5,610 bases of DNA from Actinomycetota bacterium (GTDB lineage Bacteria > Actinomycetota > Humimicrobiia > Humimicrobiales > Humimicrobiaceae), in assembly GCA_023475715.1 (NCBI GenBank), contig JAMCVO010000286.1, forward strand, positions 1 through 5,610, given 5' to 3'. Of the stretch, positions 1 to 5,493 are shown one piece after another; position 1 is the first letter of the stretch, and each line of letters opens with the position of its first letter. Both the position numbers and the translations under genes were made by a program. Under the pieces are notes generated by a model that was not told where the DNA came from, did no database searches, and was given only the letters and a program-made list of their open reading frames with translations.

Positions 1-44
1 AAATGGAGGAAGAGGCTGAGGAGTTCTGGGATATAAAAGAATAA
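1..44 (+). CDS. C-terminal end of an upstream gene (partial)
   Basis: The first bases read open in the frame whose codons begin at position 3 and end in TAA at 42-44. The visible residues are MEEEAEEFWDIKE, a strongly acidic tail. The Met at position 3 is more likely internal than a start, because nothing upstream can be seen. Frame 1 is also open, up to a TAA at 34-36, with a basic arginine-rich reading; I prefer the acidic frame because its codon use looks more natural for AT-rich DNA. The terminator 39 bases downstream supports a plus-strand gene ending here. The fragment is too short to assign a function. Confidence 0.4.
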   Translation, partial: MEEEAEEFWDIKE

Positions 45-82
45 AAAATTAAAATAAAAAATATTATCAACTTTAAGATTTA

Positions 83-133
83 AAAAATAAGCACAATAAT
101 TTAATCAGATTCTAAATTATTGTGCTTATTTTT
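83..133 (+). terminator. Perfect 21-bp hairpin, probable intrinsic terminator
   Basis: Arms 83-103 and 113-133 are perfectly complementary over 21 bp with a 9-base loop (104-112). The stem is mostly A/T with a GCAC/GTGC block in its middle part. The right arm runs into a T-rich tract (TTATTTTTATT) and the left arm begins with an A-rich tract, so the element could terminate from either side. Placed 39 bases after the stop at 42-44, it most likely ends the upstream gene. No gene reads into it from the right, so only plus-strand use is supported by context. Confidence 0.8.
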
Positions 134-384
134 ATTGGATCATTCTATTTCCTTCTTTTATTACTTATTTTTATTATTTTCTTTGTAATTTAATAAAATT
201 ATATAAGATTTTAATAGATTTAATCTAAATGTTAATATATTTTTAATAAAATTTTAATAAATAGTAGCAAATTTAAGTAAAATTAATATATAATTTATAA
301 ATATATTTATTAAAAAAATAATAAAATTTTAATTAAAAATAAATATTATCAATTATTTAAATCATTTCTATCCATCTGCTGAAC
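134..384. other. AT-rich intergenic region before the MFS gene
   Basis: This stretch is almost entirely A and T, and I see no credible coding sequence on either strand. It holds short low-complexity repeats, such as TTTTAATAAA at 241-250 and again at 252-261, and a 13-base palindrome at 215-227 (TAGATT-T-AATCTA). A perfect TATAAT lies at 289-294, but the best -35 candidate (TAGCAA, 265-270, 18-bp spacer) matches TTGACA at only three of six positions. The MFS promoter is probably here but cannot be placed with confidence. Confidence 0.5.
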
Positions 385-1620
385 ATGATTAAGCTGGAAA
401 ATTTTCGTTCATACACAAAATTACCAAGGGGTGTATATATACTGTTTTTGGCAGGTATTATTAATTCTGCAGGCAATTTTGTTTACCCTTTTCTTGCATT
501 ATTTCTCACTTTGAAGCTGGGATATAATGAAAATAATGCTGGCCTGGTGCTGACAATAATAATAGCAGCCGAAGGGTTAGGCCGCCTTGTTGGAGGTAAG
601 CTTACAGATTGGGTTGGAAGAAAAATAATAATAATTGTCCTCAGTTTACTTGGTTCTGTCTGTTATCTGGTAATTGTATTTCTGGGTATTTCCCCATTTG
701 TAGTATATTTAATTGTGCTGGCAGGTTTTTTAAAAACAGGGGCAATGCCGGCAATGAATGCTCTGGTTATCGATGTAACTACAAAAAAGAACAGAAATGA
801 TGCTTTTTCGCTAATATATCTTGGTCAAAACCTGGGTTTTGCAATAGGTCCGCTGATAGCCGGATTTTTGTTTGTGAACCATTTAATGCTTATTTTCATT
901 GTGGATGCTATAACAACAATCCTCGCTCTGATTCCAATTATGATCTTGCTTAAAGAACCATCAAAGTCTATAGAAGGTTTCAATGTAATAGGAGGCCAGG
1001 TCAATGAGGAAAGCGAGCGTTCTGAAGCAGGAAACACTGTCAGAGTATTTTTTAAAAAACCTGTTCTCGTAGGATATGCATTTATTTCAATAATATTATC
1101 ATTTGTTTATGCTCAGTCTACTTTTGGTCTTCCGCTTTATTTAAATCAGATTTTTAACCAGGATGGTCCGAAAATTTACGGCTCTCTTATGGCGGTAAAT
1201 GCAATCATTGTAATAGCATTGACGCTGATATTGATCTCAATATTTAAGAAATACAGTCCTCTTTTAAACATAAGCATAGCAGGTATTTTGTTTGCCGTGG
1301 GTTTTGGATTACTCTTTTATTCAAAATTATACTTTTTATTTATAATCTCAACCATGATATGGACATTTGGAGAGATAATTAATTCAGTCAGCTCCAATGT
1401 ACTGATAGCAAATTATTCTCCGGCCAATCATAGGGGGAGATTCAATGCAATAATATTTTTCATAAGTGGTGCCGGATTTGCAATTAGTCCATGGCTTATG
1501 GGTTTATATATAAGACATTTTGGACTGGCAAATACATGGCCTTTTATTTTTGCCATTTCAATTTTTGCTTCTTTATTGATATTGTTCTTATTACTTTATG
1601 AAAAGTTAAAAAATAGATAA
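385..1620 (+). CDS. Major facilitator superfamily transporter, probable drug/metabolite exporter
   Basis: This encodes a 411-residue inner-membrane secondary transporter, the usual MFS length, with about twelve hydrophobic helices in two halves of six. The halves are separated by a polar loop at residues 191-224. The MFS motif A between helices 2 and 3 is clear at residues 70-81 (GGKLTDWVGRKI). A motif C-like antiporter signature lies in helix 5 at 147-160 (GQNLGFAIGPLIAG), which in the family points to proton-coupled export of the DHA1/MdtH kind. The usual helix-4 motif B arginine seems replaced by a lysine (K117). A second-half motif, PANHRGRFNA, is at 346-355. The ATG at 385 is the first in the frame after an in-frame TAA at 358-360, but it has no Shine-Dalgarno. 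The gene stands alone, with 140 bp to the next start. The substrate cannot be read from sequence; a sugar or peptide exporter is possible. Confidence 0.9.
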   Translation: MIKLENFRSYTKLPRGVYILFLAGIINSAGNFVYPFLALFLTLKLGYNENNAGLVLTIIIAAEGLGRLVGGKLTDWVGRKIIIIVLSLLGSVCYLVIVFLGISPFVVYLIVLAGFLKTGAMPAMNALVIDVTTKKNRNDAFSLIYLGQNLGFAIGPLIAGFLFVNHLMLIFIVDAITTILALIPIMILLKEPSKSIEGFNVIGGQVNEESERSEAGNTVRVFFKKPVLVGYAFISIILSFVYAQSTFGLPLYLNQIFNQDGPKIYGSLMAVNAIIVIALTLILISIFKKYSPLLNISIAGILFAVGFGLLFYSKLYFLFIISTMIWTFGEIINSVSSNVLIANYSPANHRGRFNAIIFFISGAGFAISPWLMGLYIRHFGLANTWPFIFAISIFASLLILFLLLYEKLKNR

Positions 1621-1760
1621 AAGTGGCAAACAGAGCCCGTAATATTTAAATTAAAAATAAAATTGAAAATTGGAATTAAAAAGTATAAAATAATTACACA
1701 AAATATTTTTATAAATATTGCTTGAGTTTTAATTATTTATATAAAGTCAGGACAGAGAGA

Positions 1761-2534
1761 ATGAATGATTTAAATAAAGATATAGATTCAAATAAAGATA
1801 TAGATAAAAAAAGAGGATTCGGCGGAAAGCTTATTATTTTCGGAGTCATACTTGGTATTTGTCTTATAATTGCTGCCGGCATAGGATCATTTACTTTTTA
1901 CAAGGTAAGAACCGGAAATGAAACTTTAACAGTTACAGGATCAGTTAAGCAGAAAGTAACGTCAGATCTGGTTAAGTGGACAGGTACCTTTCAGAGAAAT
2001 ATCCCGCAGGAAGATCTCAAAAACGGCTATGCTCAGATGAAGGCTGATGAAGCTTTAGTGCTTAAATTCTTTAAGGATAATGGTTTTAACGAAAGTATGG
2101 TGCGAATTACGCCAGTATTTATGGAAGCGCCATTTCAATATGATCCAAATGCTCCCAAAGAATATATACTGAGGCAAAATGTGGAAATTCAGTCAAATGA
2201 AATACAAAAAATTACTTCAATGGCAAAGAATACCCAGATGTTAATTGATCAGGGAGTAATCTACTCTACGAATTCACTTGAATATTATTATACAAAATTA
2301 CCGGAACTCAGAATTACTTTACTCAAGGATGCTGTTTCTGATGCCAAGATGAGAGCGCAAAAAATTGCTGAAAGCACAGGTTTGCAGGTAGGTTCCATAA
2401 AATCGGCAAATGCAGGCGTTGTACAGGTACTGCAGGTAAATTCAACAGACATATCGGATTATGGAGCTTATGACACAAGCACAATTGAAAAAGAAGTAAT
2501 GGTTATAGTTACAGCAATATTTAATTTGAAATAA
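1761..2534 (+). CDS. Membrane-anchored SIMPL (DUF541) domain protein
   Basis: This encodes 257 residues: a short charged cytoplasmic N-terminus, one membrane helix at about 24-46, then an extracytoplasmic SIMPL domain at about 55-254. Family signatures are the opening TLTVTGSVKQKVTSDLVKW, the late helix DAVSDAKMRAQKIAESTG (190-207) followed by LQVGSI, and the closing strand EVMVIVTAIFNL. SIMPL proteins are found in bacterial envelopes (BP26 and YggE are relatives); their biochemical role is poorly defined, with links to stress and oligomeric ring or channel formation. I chose ATG 1761 because AGGA at 1749-1752 sits eight bases before it. A TTG at 1722 would add 13 residues but lacks a ribosome site. 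The N-terminus contains a duplicated NKDID unit. Its 3' end overlaps the convergent glycosyltransferase gene by 14 bp. Confidence 0.85.
   Translation: MNDLNKDIDSNKDIDKKRGFGGKLIIFGVILGICLIIAAGIGSFTFYKVRTGNETLTVTGSVKQKVTSDLVKWTGTFQRNIPQEDLKNGYAQMKADEALVLKFFKDNGFNESMVRITPVFMEAPFQYDPNAPKEYILRQNVEIQSNEIQKITSMAKNTQMLIDQGVIYSTNSLEYYYTKLPELRITLLKDAVSDAKMRAQKIAESTGLQVGSIKSANAGVVQVLQVNSTDISDYGAYDTSTIEKEVMVIVTAIFNLK
1772..1805 (+). repeat. Two tandem copies of a 16-bp unit in the SIMPL gene
   Basis: AAATAAAGATATAGAT occurs at 1772-1787 and again at 1790-1805, a period of 18 bp that keeps the reading frame. It encodes NKDIDS then NKDIDK in the cytoplasmic N-terminal tail, just before the membrane helix. 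It looks like a recent in-frame duplication, probably by slippage. Confidence 0.8.
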
Positions 2535-3723
2535 ATTTATCCTTTATAAGCTTAAGTTTATCTTCATCTCTGACATCATAAGTTCTGCCTTTCCAGTATA
2601 TGCCCGCAGAATGTTTTGATATTACAGCAGAATATATTGAAATCAAAATCAGGTAAATCATTGAAACGGGTTGAAGAAAAATATCTACAAATCTATGCTT
2701 AAATCTAATTGTCAGCATTACTTTCAGTGCCAGTAAAATAATTATCTGAACGCATATGACATTTATTATTATTTGGGGCCAGTCAAAAATCAGGATACCC
2801 AGAGGAAGCAGGATAAATGGTGCCAGGAATAATAAAAAGACCATGATTGTGACAAAACCCTGCATGAAAATGCTATAATCAAACGCTGCCGCCAGAACTT
2901 TCGCATACCCTTTAACAACCTCGTCAAAATTGTGATACATTCTGCAGTAAAAGTTATCCCTTCCATCAAAAATCATGAATTTATACCCATATTTTTTTAC
3001 CTGTTTTGAAATATGTACATCCTCCAATATCTCTTTTTTTACCGACTGATGTCCGCCTATATTTTCATAAACATGTTTTTTAAAAAGCATGAATTGTCCA
3101 ATGGCGGTGCAGAATAGAGGGCTTTTAGATCTTCGCATAAGCGTAAGTGGAATGAATGCCAGTAAAAAAAAATTGCCGAAAGGCACCATCATTCTTTCAT
3201 GAAAAGTAACCGTAATTTGTCTTGCAAAAATAGACAATGCATCAACTTTATTGACCAGAAGAGCTGTAAGAGCGCAGGAAAGCGAATTTTTAAAGTGGAG
3301 GGTATCTGCATCGGTAAAAAGAAGATACTGACCACTTGCATATTGGGATAGCTGCCAGCATGCATAACTTTTACCCAGCCAGCCTTTTTCCAGTTTTTTA
3401 CCTTTTACAAGCTTTATCCGGTTGTCTTTCTCTGCCATTTTTCTAACGACTTGCGGCGTGCTGTCGCTGGAATTATCATCGAGAACAATTATTTCAAAAT
3501 TCGAATAGTCCTGTCTTAAAAGTGATCTCAGGCATCTGTTTAAATTTCTCTCCTCATTTCTGGCAGGTATGAGTATGGAAACCTTTGGAGGTTCATTTTT
3601 AATTTTTACAGGCAGTGAATAAATAACAGTATTTTTGAAAAGATAGTTGTTAATAGTAAAGTTAATAAGAATAATTGTCAGGATCAAAACAATAAAAAAT
3701 TGGTAAAGCAATATTATTTCCAT
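2521..3723 (-). CDS. Membrane-bound family 2 glycosyltransferase (HpnB/CrtQ-like)
   Basis: This encodes 400 residues with an N-terminal membrane anchor (about 3-22), a cytoplasmic GT-A domain (about 46-270) and about three C-terminal membrane segments (roughly 286-312, 316-336 and 346-367). GT2 motifs appear in order: PARNE (53-57), LDDNSSD (81-87), GWLGKSYAC (114-122), the DxD-type metal and nucleotide-sugar site TDADT (137-141), GQF (209-211) and the candidate catalytic acid pair in EILEDVHISK (E234, D235). The C-terminal YWKGRTY (376-382) and the GWxGKxxAC block are typical of the hopanoid-associated HpnB and carotenoid-linked CrtQ type glycosyltransferases. It probably moves a sugar from a nucleotide donor onto a membrane lipid or polyprenyl-linked acceptor. 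No hopanoid or carotenoid gene is nearby, so the acceptor is unknown. The ATG has no recognisable Shine-Dalgarno; the minus-strand frame closes upstream, so this start is the only good choice. Confidence 0.88.
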   Translation of the reverse strand: MEIILLYQFFIVLILTIILINFTINNYLFKNTVIYSLPVKIKNEPPKVSILIPARNEERNLNRCLRSLLRQDYSNFEIIVLDDNSSDSTPQVVRKMAEKDNRIKLVKGKKLEKGWLGKSYACWQLSQYASGQYLLFTDADTLHFKNSLSCALTALLVNKVDALSIFARQITVTFHERMMVPFGNFFLLAFIPLTLMRRSKSPLFCTAIGQFMLFKKHVYENIGGHQSVKKEILEDVHISKQVKKYGYKFMIFDGRDNFYCRMYHNFDEVVKGYAKVLAAAFDYSIFMQGFVTIMVFLLFLAPFILLPLGILIFDWPQIIINVICVQIIILLALKVMLTIRFKHRFVDIFLQPVSMIYLILISIYSAVISKHSAGIYWKGRTYDVRDEDKLKLIKDKFISN

Positions 3724-3752
3724 AGGCTTTGAGTAATTTTTATGACAATATG

Positions 3753-3758
3753 ATTATA
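3753..3758 (-). promoter_or_regulatory. Candidate -10 box for the glycosyltransferase gene
   Basis: On the minus strand these bases read TATAAT, an exact -10 consensus, 29 bases before the ATG of the glycosyltransferase. This would give a leader of about 20-25 bases. No good -35 is found at 16-18 bp spacing; TTGGAA is present but about 23 bp away. In such AT-rich DNA a TATAAT can arise by chance, so this is tentative. Confidence 0.35.
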
Positions 3759-3890
3759 TCATAAATAAAAAAGATTACTCTTTCCAAAATATCAAGCTTA
3801 ATTTAAATTTTAATTGCCTAAAAAAAATAATTTTGTTTAAATATTATATAAATATTAAGGTAATTTATTTGTTCTTTTGTAAATAATTAA

Positions 3891-3898
3891 AGGGAGGT
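3891..3898 (+). promoter_or_regulatory. Strong ribosome binding site for the four-helix membrane protein
   Basis: AGGGAGGT contains a near-complete anti-Shine-Dalgarno match and ends four bases before the ATG at 3903, with GGAGG-type spacing of five. It fixes the start of the downstream gene and contrasts with the missing sites before the MFS and glycosyltransferase genes. Confidence 0.8.
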
Positions 3899-3902
3899 AA
3901 AT

Positions 3903-4769
3903 ATGCCCGAGAATGAAGAAGGCAAAAAAAGTCCTGGAGAAAGCTTTGCTGATATGTTTAAAGTTGATGCATTGTCTATTTTTGCAATATTTAATGATCC
4001 CAAGCTTAAGGAGAAAGCCAAAGAATTCGGTGAAAGCGCTTCAGCTTCCGCAAAAGTTTTTGCAAGCAGGTTTAAAGACGAGGACGTAAAAAGGAAATTT
4101 AAGGATGTAGGAAAAGCCGCAAAAAATTTTGGCGAGGGAGTAGCAGATTATTTTAAAGATGACAGGGAAAAAGCTCAAAATAAATCAGAAGCAACTGCAG
4201 CTTCTAATGGTGCGACTACAGCAGAGGAAGAGCCTAAAAAAAAACTGATTGAAACAACTTCAAGCAGCCAAACAAGTGAAAAGGCCGAGGCTGTCCCTAA
4301 AGACAGCAAAGCCGGCAGAATAACGGGTTACAGCATTGCGATTGCCTGGAACATTGCTCTTATAATATTTTTTAATTTCTACTACAGATATATTGCTTAT
4401 TATCAATATGATGAGCTGACAAAAAGCTGGAATATTTTTCCATTTGTAACCAGCAGCTTCATAGCATGGCTTCCTATTCTTACGATATCTCTGATCGTTT
4501 CGATAATAGGAAATATCATATTGATAATCAATGATAGTTTTTATGTTAGTAATATAACTAATATCGTAATGAATATATTTGGCATTGCATCTGTTTCAAC
4601 ACTTCTTTCGCTGTTTCCTTTTGATTTTAATGTATCACCGGATATAAATTTAACCGGGATTTTAGTTCCAGTCATTACCACGATTCTAATCTTAATAATA
4701 ATTGGGTTAGGGATAGGCATATTGGTGAGATTTATAAAAATCATAGTAAAAACTGCAAAAAGCAGCTAA
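3903..4769 (+). CDS. Uncharacterised membrane protein, amphipathic N-terminal half and four helices
   Basis: I do not recognise a named family for these 288 residues. Residues 1-95 are highly charged and probably helical, with Phe spaced at roughly 8-10 residues (F58, F66, F76, F84) among Lys, Asp and small residues. That pattern suits an amphipathic helix lying on a membrane or in a coiled assembly. Residues 95-138 form a Ser/Thr/Ala/Glu-rich, probably disordered linker. Four membrane helices follow at about 140-167, 183-209, 216-238 and 252-278, with aromatic-rich edges (FFNFYYRYIAYYQY, 156-169). There is no signal peptide, so the long N-terminus is probably cytoplasmic. The start is set by a strong ribosome site. 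The gene is divergent from the glycosyltransferase and stands alone; the next 300 bp downstream hold only decayed sequence. Confidence 0.75.
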   Translation: MPENEEGKKSPGESFADMFKVDALSIFAIFNDPKLKEKAKEFGESASASAKVFASRFKDEDVKRKFKDVGKAAKNFGEGVADYFKDDREKAQNKSEATAASNGATTAEEEPKKKLIETTSSSQTSEKAEAVPKDSKAGRITGYSIAIAWNIALIIFFNFYYRYIAYYQYDELTKSWNIFPFVTSSFIAWLPILTISLIVSIIGNIILIINDSFYVSNITNIVMNIFGIASVSTLLSLFPFDFNVSPDINLTGILVPVITTILILIIIGLGIGILVRFIKIIVKTAKSS

Positions 4770-4790
4770 ATAAAAAATATAAAGATCTGT

Positions 4791-4949
4791 TTGAATAACT
4801 TTAATAATTTGAATATTACAAATAAAGAGTTGATTGAAAACGAAAAACATAAAGTTGTTTCCACTTCAGCAATGGAAGTACTTGAAGAATATTTAAGAGA
4901 CAATCAGAATATGGGCGCCAGTATTGAAGGCAGGCTTATGTACCTGTAG
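4791..4949 (+). CDS. Short unexplained ORF, possible gene remnant
   Basis: The frame is open from the base after the previous gene's TAA (4767-4769) to TAG at 4947-4949, in the same frame. A TTG at 4791 would give 52 residues; the first ATG, at 4872, would give only 25. No convincing ribosome site precedes any of these starts. Residues 12-49, including SAMEVLEEYLRDN and MGASIEGRL, have a protein-like mix and lower A/T than the flanks, unlike intergenic DNA here. The last 14 bases lie over the end of the antisense dehydrogenase remnant. It may be a fragment of a lost gene or a small real one; no family is recognised. Confidence 0.22.
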   Translation: MNNFNNLNITNKELIENEKHKVVSTSAMEVLEEYLRDNQNMGASIEGRLMYL

Positions 4950-5063
4950 AAAATAAAACACTTCCATGACATAGCTGGCAAGATCGCTGCATAAAAATAA
5001 TGCCACTTTTAAAACCTCGTCAGAGTTACCCCATCTGCCAGGAGTTATTTCTTCCTTGATCAT
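4936..5063 (-). pseudogene. C-terminal remnant of a short-chain dehydrogenase/reductase, frameshifted
   Basis: Read on the minus strand from 5063, the sequence gives MIKEEITPGRWGNSDEV, then FLCSDLASYV. This is the well-known C-terminal block of classical SDR oxidoreductases (FabG-like), usually GRxGxPEEVA then FLxSDxASYxTG. The frame is then lost. Stepping back one base at about 4968 restores HGSVLFSTGT and a stop at 4936-4938, which fits the family ending TGxxxxVDGG. This implies a single-base deletion, and the VDGG is degraded. The Rossmann fold and the catalytic Ser-Tyr-Lys part, about 200 residues, are absent: TAG lies directly upstream of the ATG codon and the DNA beyond is AT-rich spacer. 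The original enzyme would have been an NAD(P)-dependent oxidoreductase. This fragment cannot be active. Confidence 0.7.
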
Positions 5064-5176
5064 CTAATTTATATTAAAGTTCTGGTCAATTAGATTTGAT
5101 AACATTAACAAATATATTAAGATAAATATTAATAACTTTAATATTAATTATATTTAAAAAAGTATTAAAATAAGTA

Positions 5177-5205
5177 TTGACAACTATATTATTATATGTA
5201 ATAAT
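5177..5205 (+). promoter_or_regulatory. Sigma-70-type promoter for the HTH-Flp pair
   Basis: A perfect -35 TTGACA at 5177-5182 is followed after a 17-bp spacer by AATAAT at 5200-5205 (five of six to TATAAT). Transcription would start near 5212, giving a leader of about 60 bases to the ATG at 5272. It is the best promoter in the window and points at the HTH gene and the pilin. Confidence 0.7.
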
Positions 5206-5206
5206 A
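5187..5206. promoter_or_regulatory. Operator-like inverted repeat in the HTH promoter
   Basis: TATTATTA (5187-5194) and TAATAATA (5199-5206) are exact inverted copies separated by TATG. The repeat fills the spacer and covers the -10 element, where a bound dimer would block RNA polymerase. The HTH protein encoded just downstream is a natural candidate for autoregulation, but this is inference. AT-only repeats arise by chance fairly easily in this background. Confidence 0.4.
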
Positions 5207-5260
5207 CAAATCAATAAATAATTTTATAGTATATTGAAAGTGTTTAAAAGAAAATGTTTC

Positions 5261-5264
5261 AAGG
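5261..5264 (+). promoter_or_regulatory. Ribosome binding site deciding the HTH start
   Basis: AAGG ends seven bases before the ATG at 5272. The earlier in-frame ATG at 5254 is preceded only by an A-rich run, so this site favours the shorter protein. Confidence 0.45.
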
Positions 5265-5271
5265 CTTAGTT

Positions 5272-5493
5272 ATGGACAATTTTTATAAGGTAAATGAAGT
5301 TGCAGAGATATTTAAAGTTAAGCCTATCACTATAAGAAAATGGTGCCAGGCTGGCAGTATTAATGCAAAGAAGTTTGGCAAGAGCTGGTATATATATAAG
5401 GATGAACTTGCTGAACTTATGAATTCGTCCAAAAAGAACAAAAATAAAAAATTTATTGTTAAAGAGAGTATATTTAAAGGAGGTGAATTTTAG
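5272..5493 (+). CDS. Small winged helix-turn-helix DNA-binding protein (MerR/excisionase-like)
   Basis: This encodes 73 residues. It opens with FYKVNEVAEIFKVKPITIRK, the typical start of the excisionase/AlpA/BldC-type HTH group: a first helix at about 6-14, a turn, and a recognition helix at about 17-27 with W24. A wing follows at about 30-42 (AKKFGKSWYIYKDEL), then a lysine-rich tail at 54-60. There is no effector domain, so it probably binds DNA alone or as an oligomer. The alternative ATG at 5254 would add six residues (MFQGLV) with no better ribosome site. Its TAG stop shares one base with the GTG start of the Flp pilin, so the two are almost certainly cotranscribed and translationally coupled. 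It lies under the TTGACA promoter with an operator-like repeat. A role in controlling pilus genes is inferred from position; a phage or plasmid excisionase is less likely, as no integrase is visible. Confidence 0.85.
   Translation: MDNFYKVNEVAEIFKVKPITIRKWCQAGSINAKKFGKSWYIYKDELAELMNSSKKNKNKKFIVKESIFKGGEF
5476..5486 (+). promoter_or_regulatory. Full-length Shine-Dalgarno for the Flp pilin
   Basis: AAAGGAGGTGA is an exact match to the bacterial 16S 3' end complement. It lies inside the last codons of the HTH gene, nine bases from GGAGG to the GTG start at 5493. Such a strong site fits a structural pilin needed in large amounts, made beyond the level of its regulator. Confidence 0.85.

Noticed and set aside
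134..384. Replication origin or riboswitch in the AT-rich spacer
   Set aside because: No DnaA-box cluster, iterons or conserved riboswitch core was seen; extreme A/T alone is not evidence.
609..800. A 63-codon open frame on the plus strand inside the MFS gene
   Set aside because: It is wholly inside a well-supported gene in another frame, rich in Cys and Asn, with no ribosome site or family resemblance.
825..1037. A 70-codon minus-strand open frame inside the MFS gene
   Set aside because: Antisense shadow of a gene whose helices and motifs are clear; no promoter or ribosome site.
1722..1760. TTG start giving 13 extra residues to the SIMPL protein
   Set aside because: No Shine-Dalgarno before it, while AGGA is well spaced before the ATG at 1761 and the extra residues add nothing to the domain.
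4541..4744. A 67-codon minus-strand open frame inside the four-helix membrane protein
   Set aside because: Hydrophobic antisense shadow of membrane helices 3 and 4.
4893..5063. Full 56-codon minus-strand frame as an intact small gene
   Set aside because: Its first part is an SDR C-terminal block but its last part does not fit the family; the family ending is found one frame away, so a frameshifted remnant explains it better.
5254..5271. Earlier ATG for the HTH protein
   Set aside because: Only an A-rich run precedes it; AAGG fits ATG 5272 and the family normally starts just before the FYKVNEVAEIF segment. It cannot be fully excluded.
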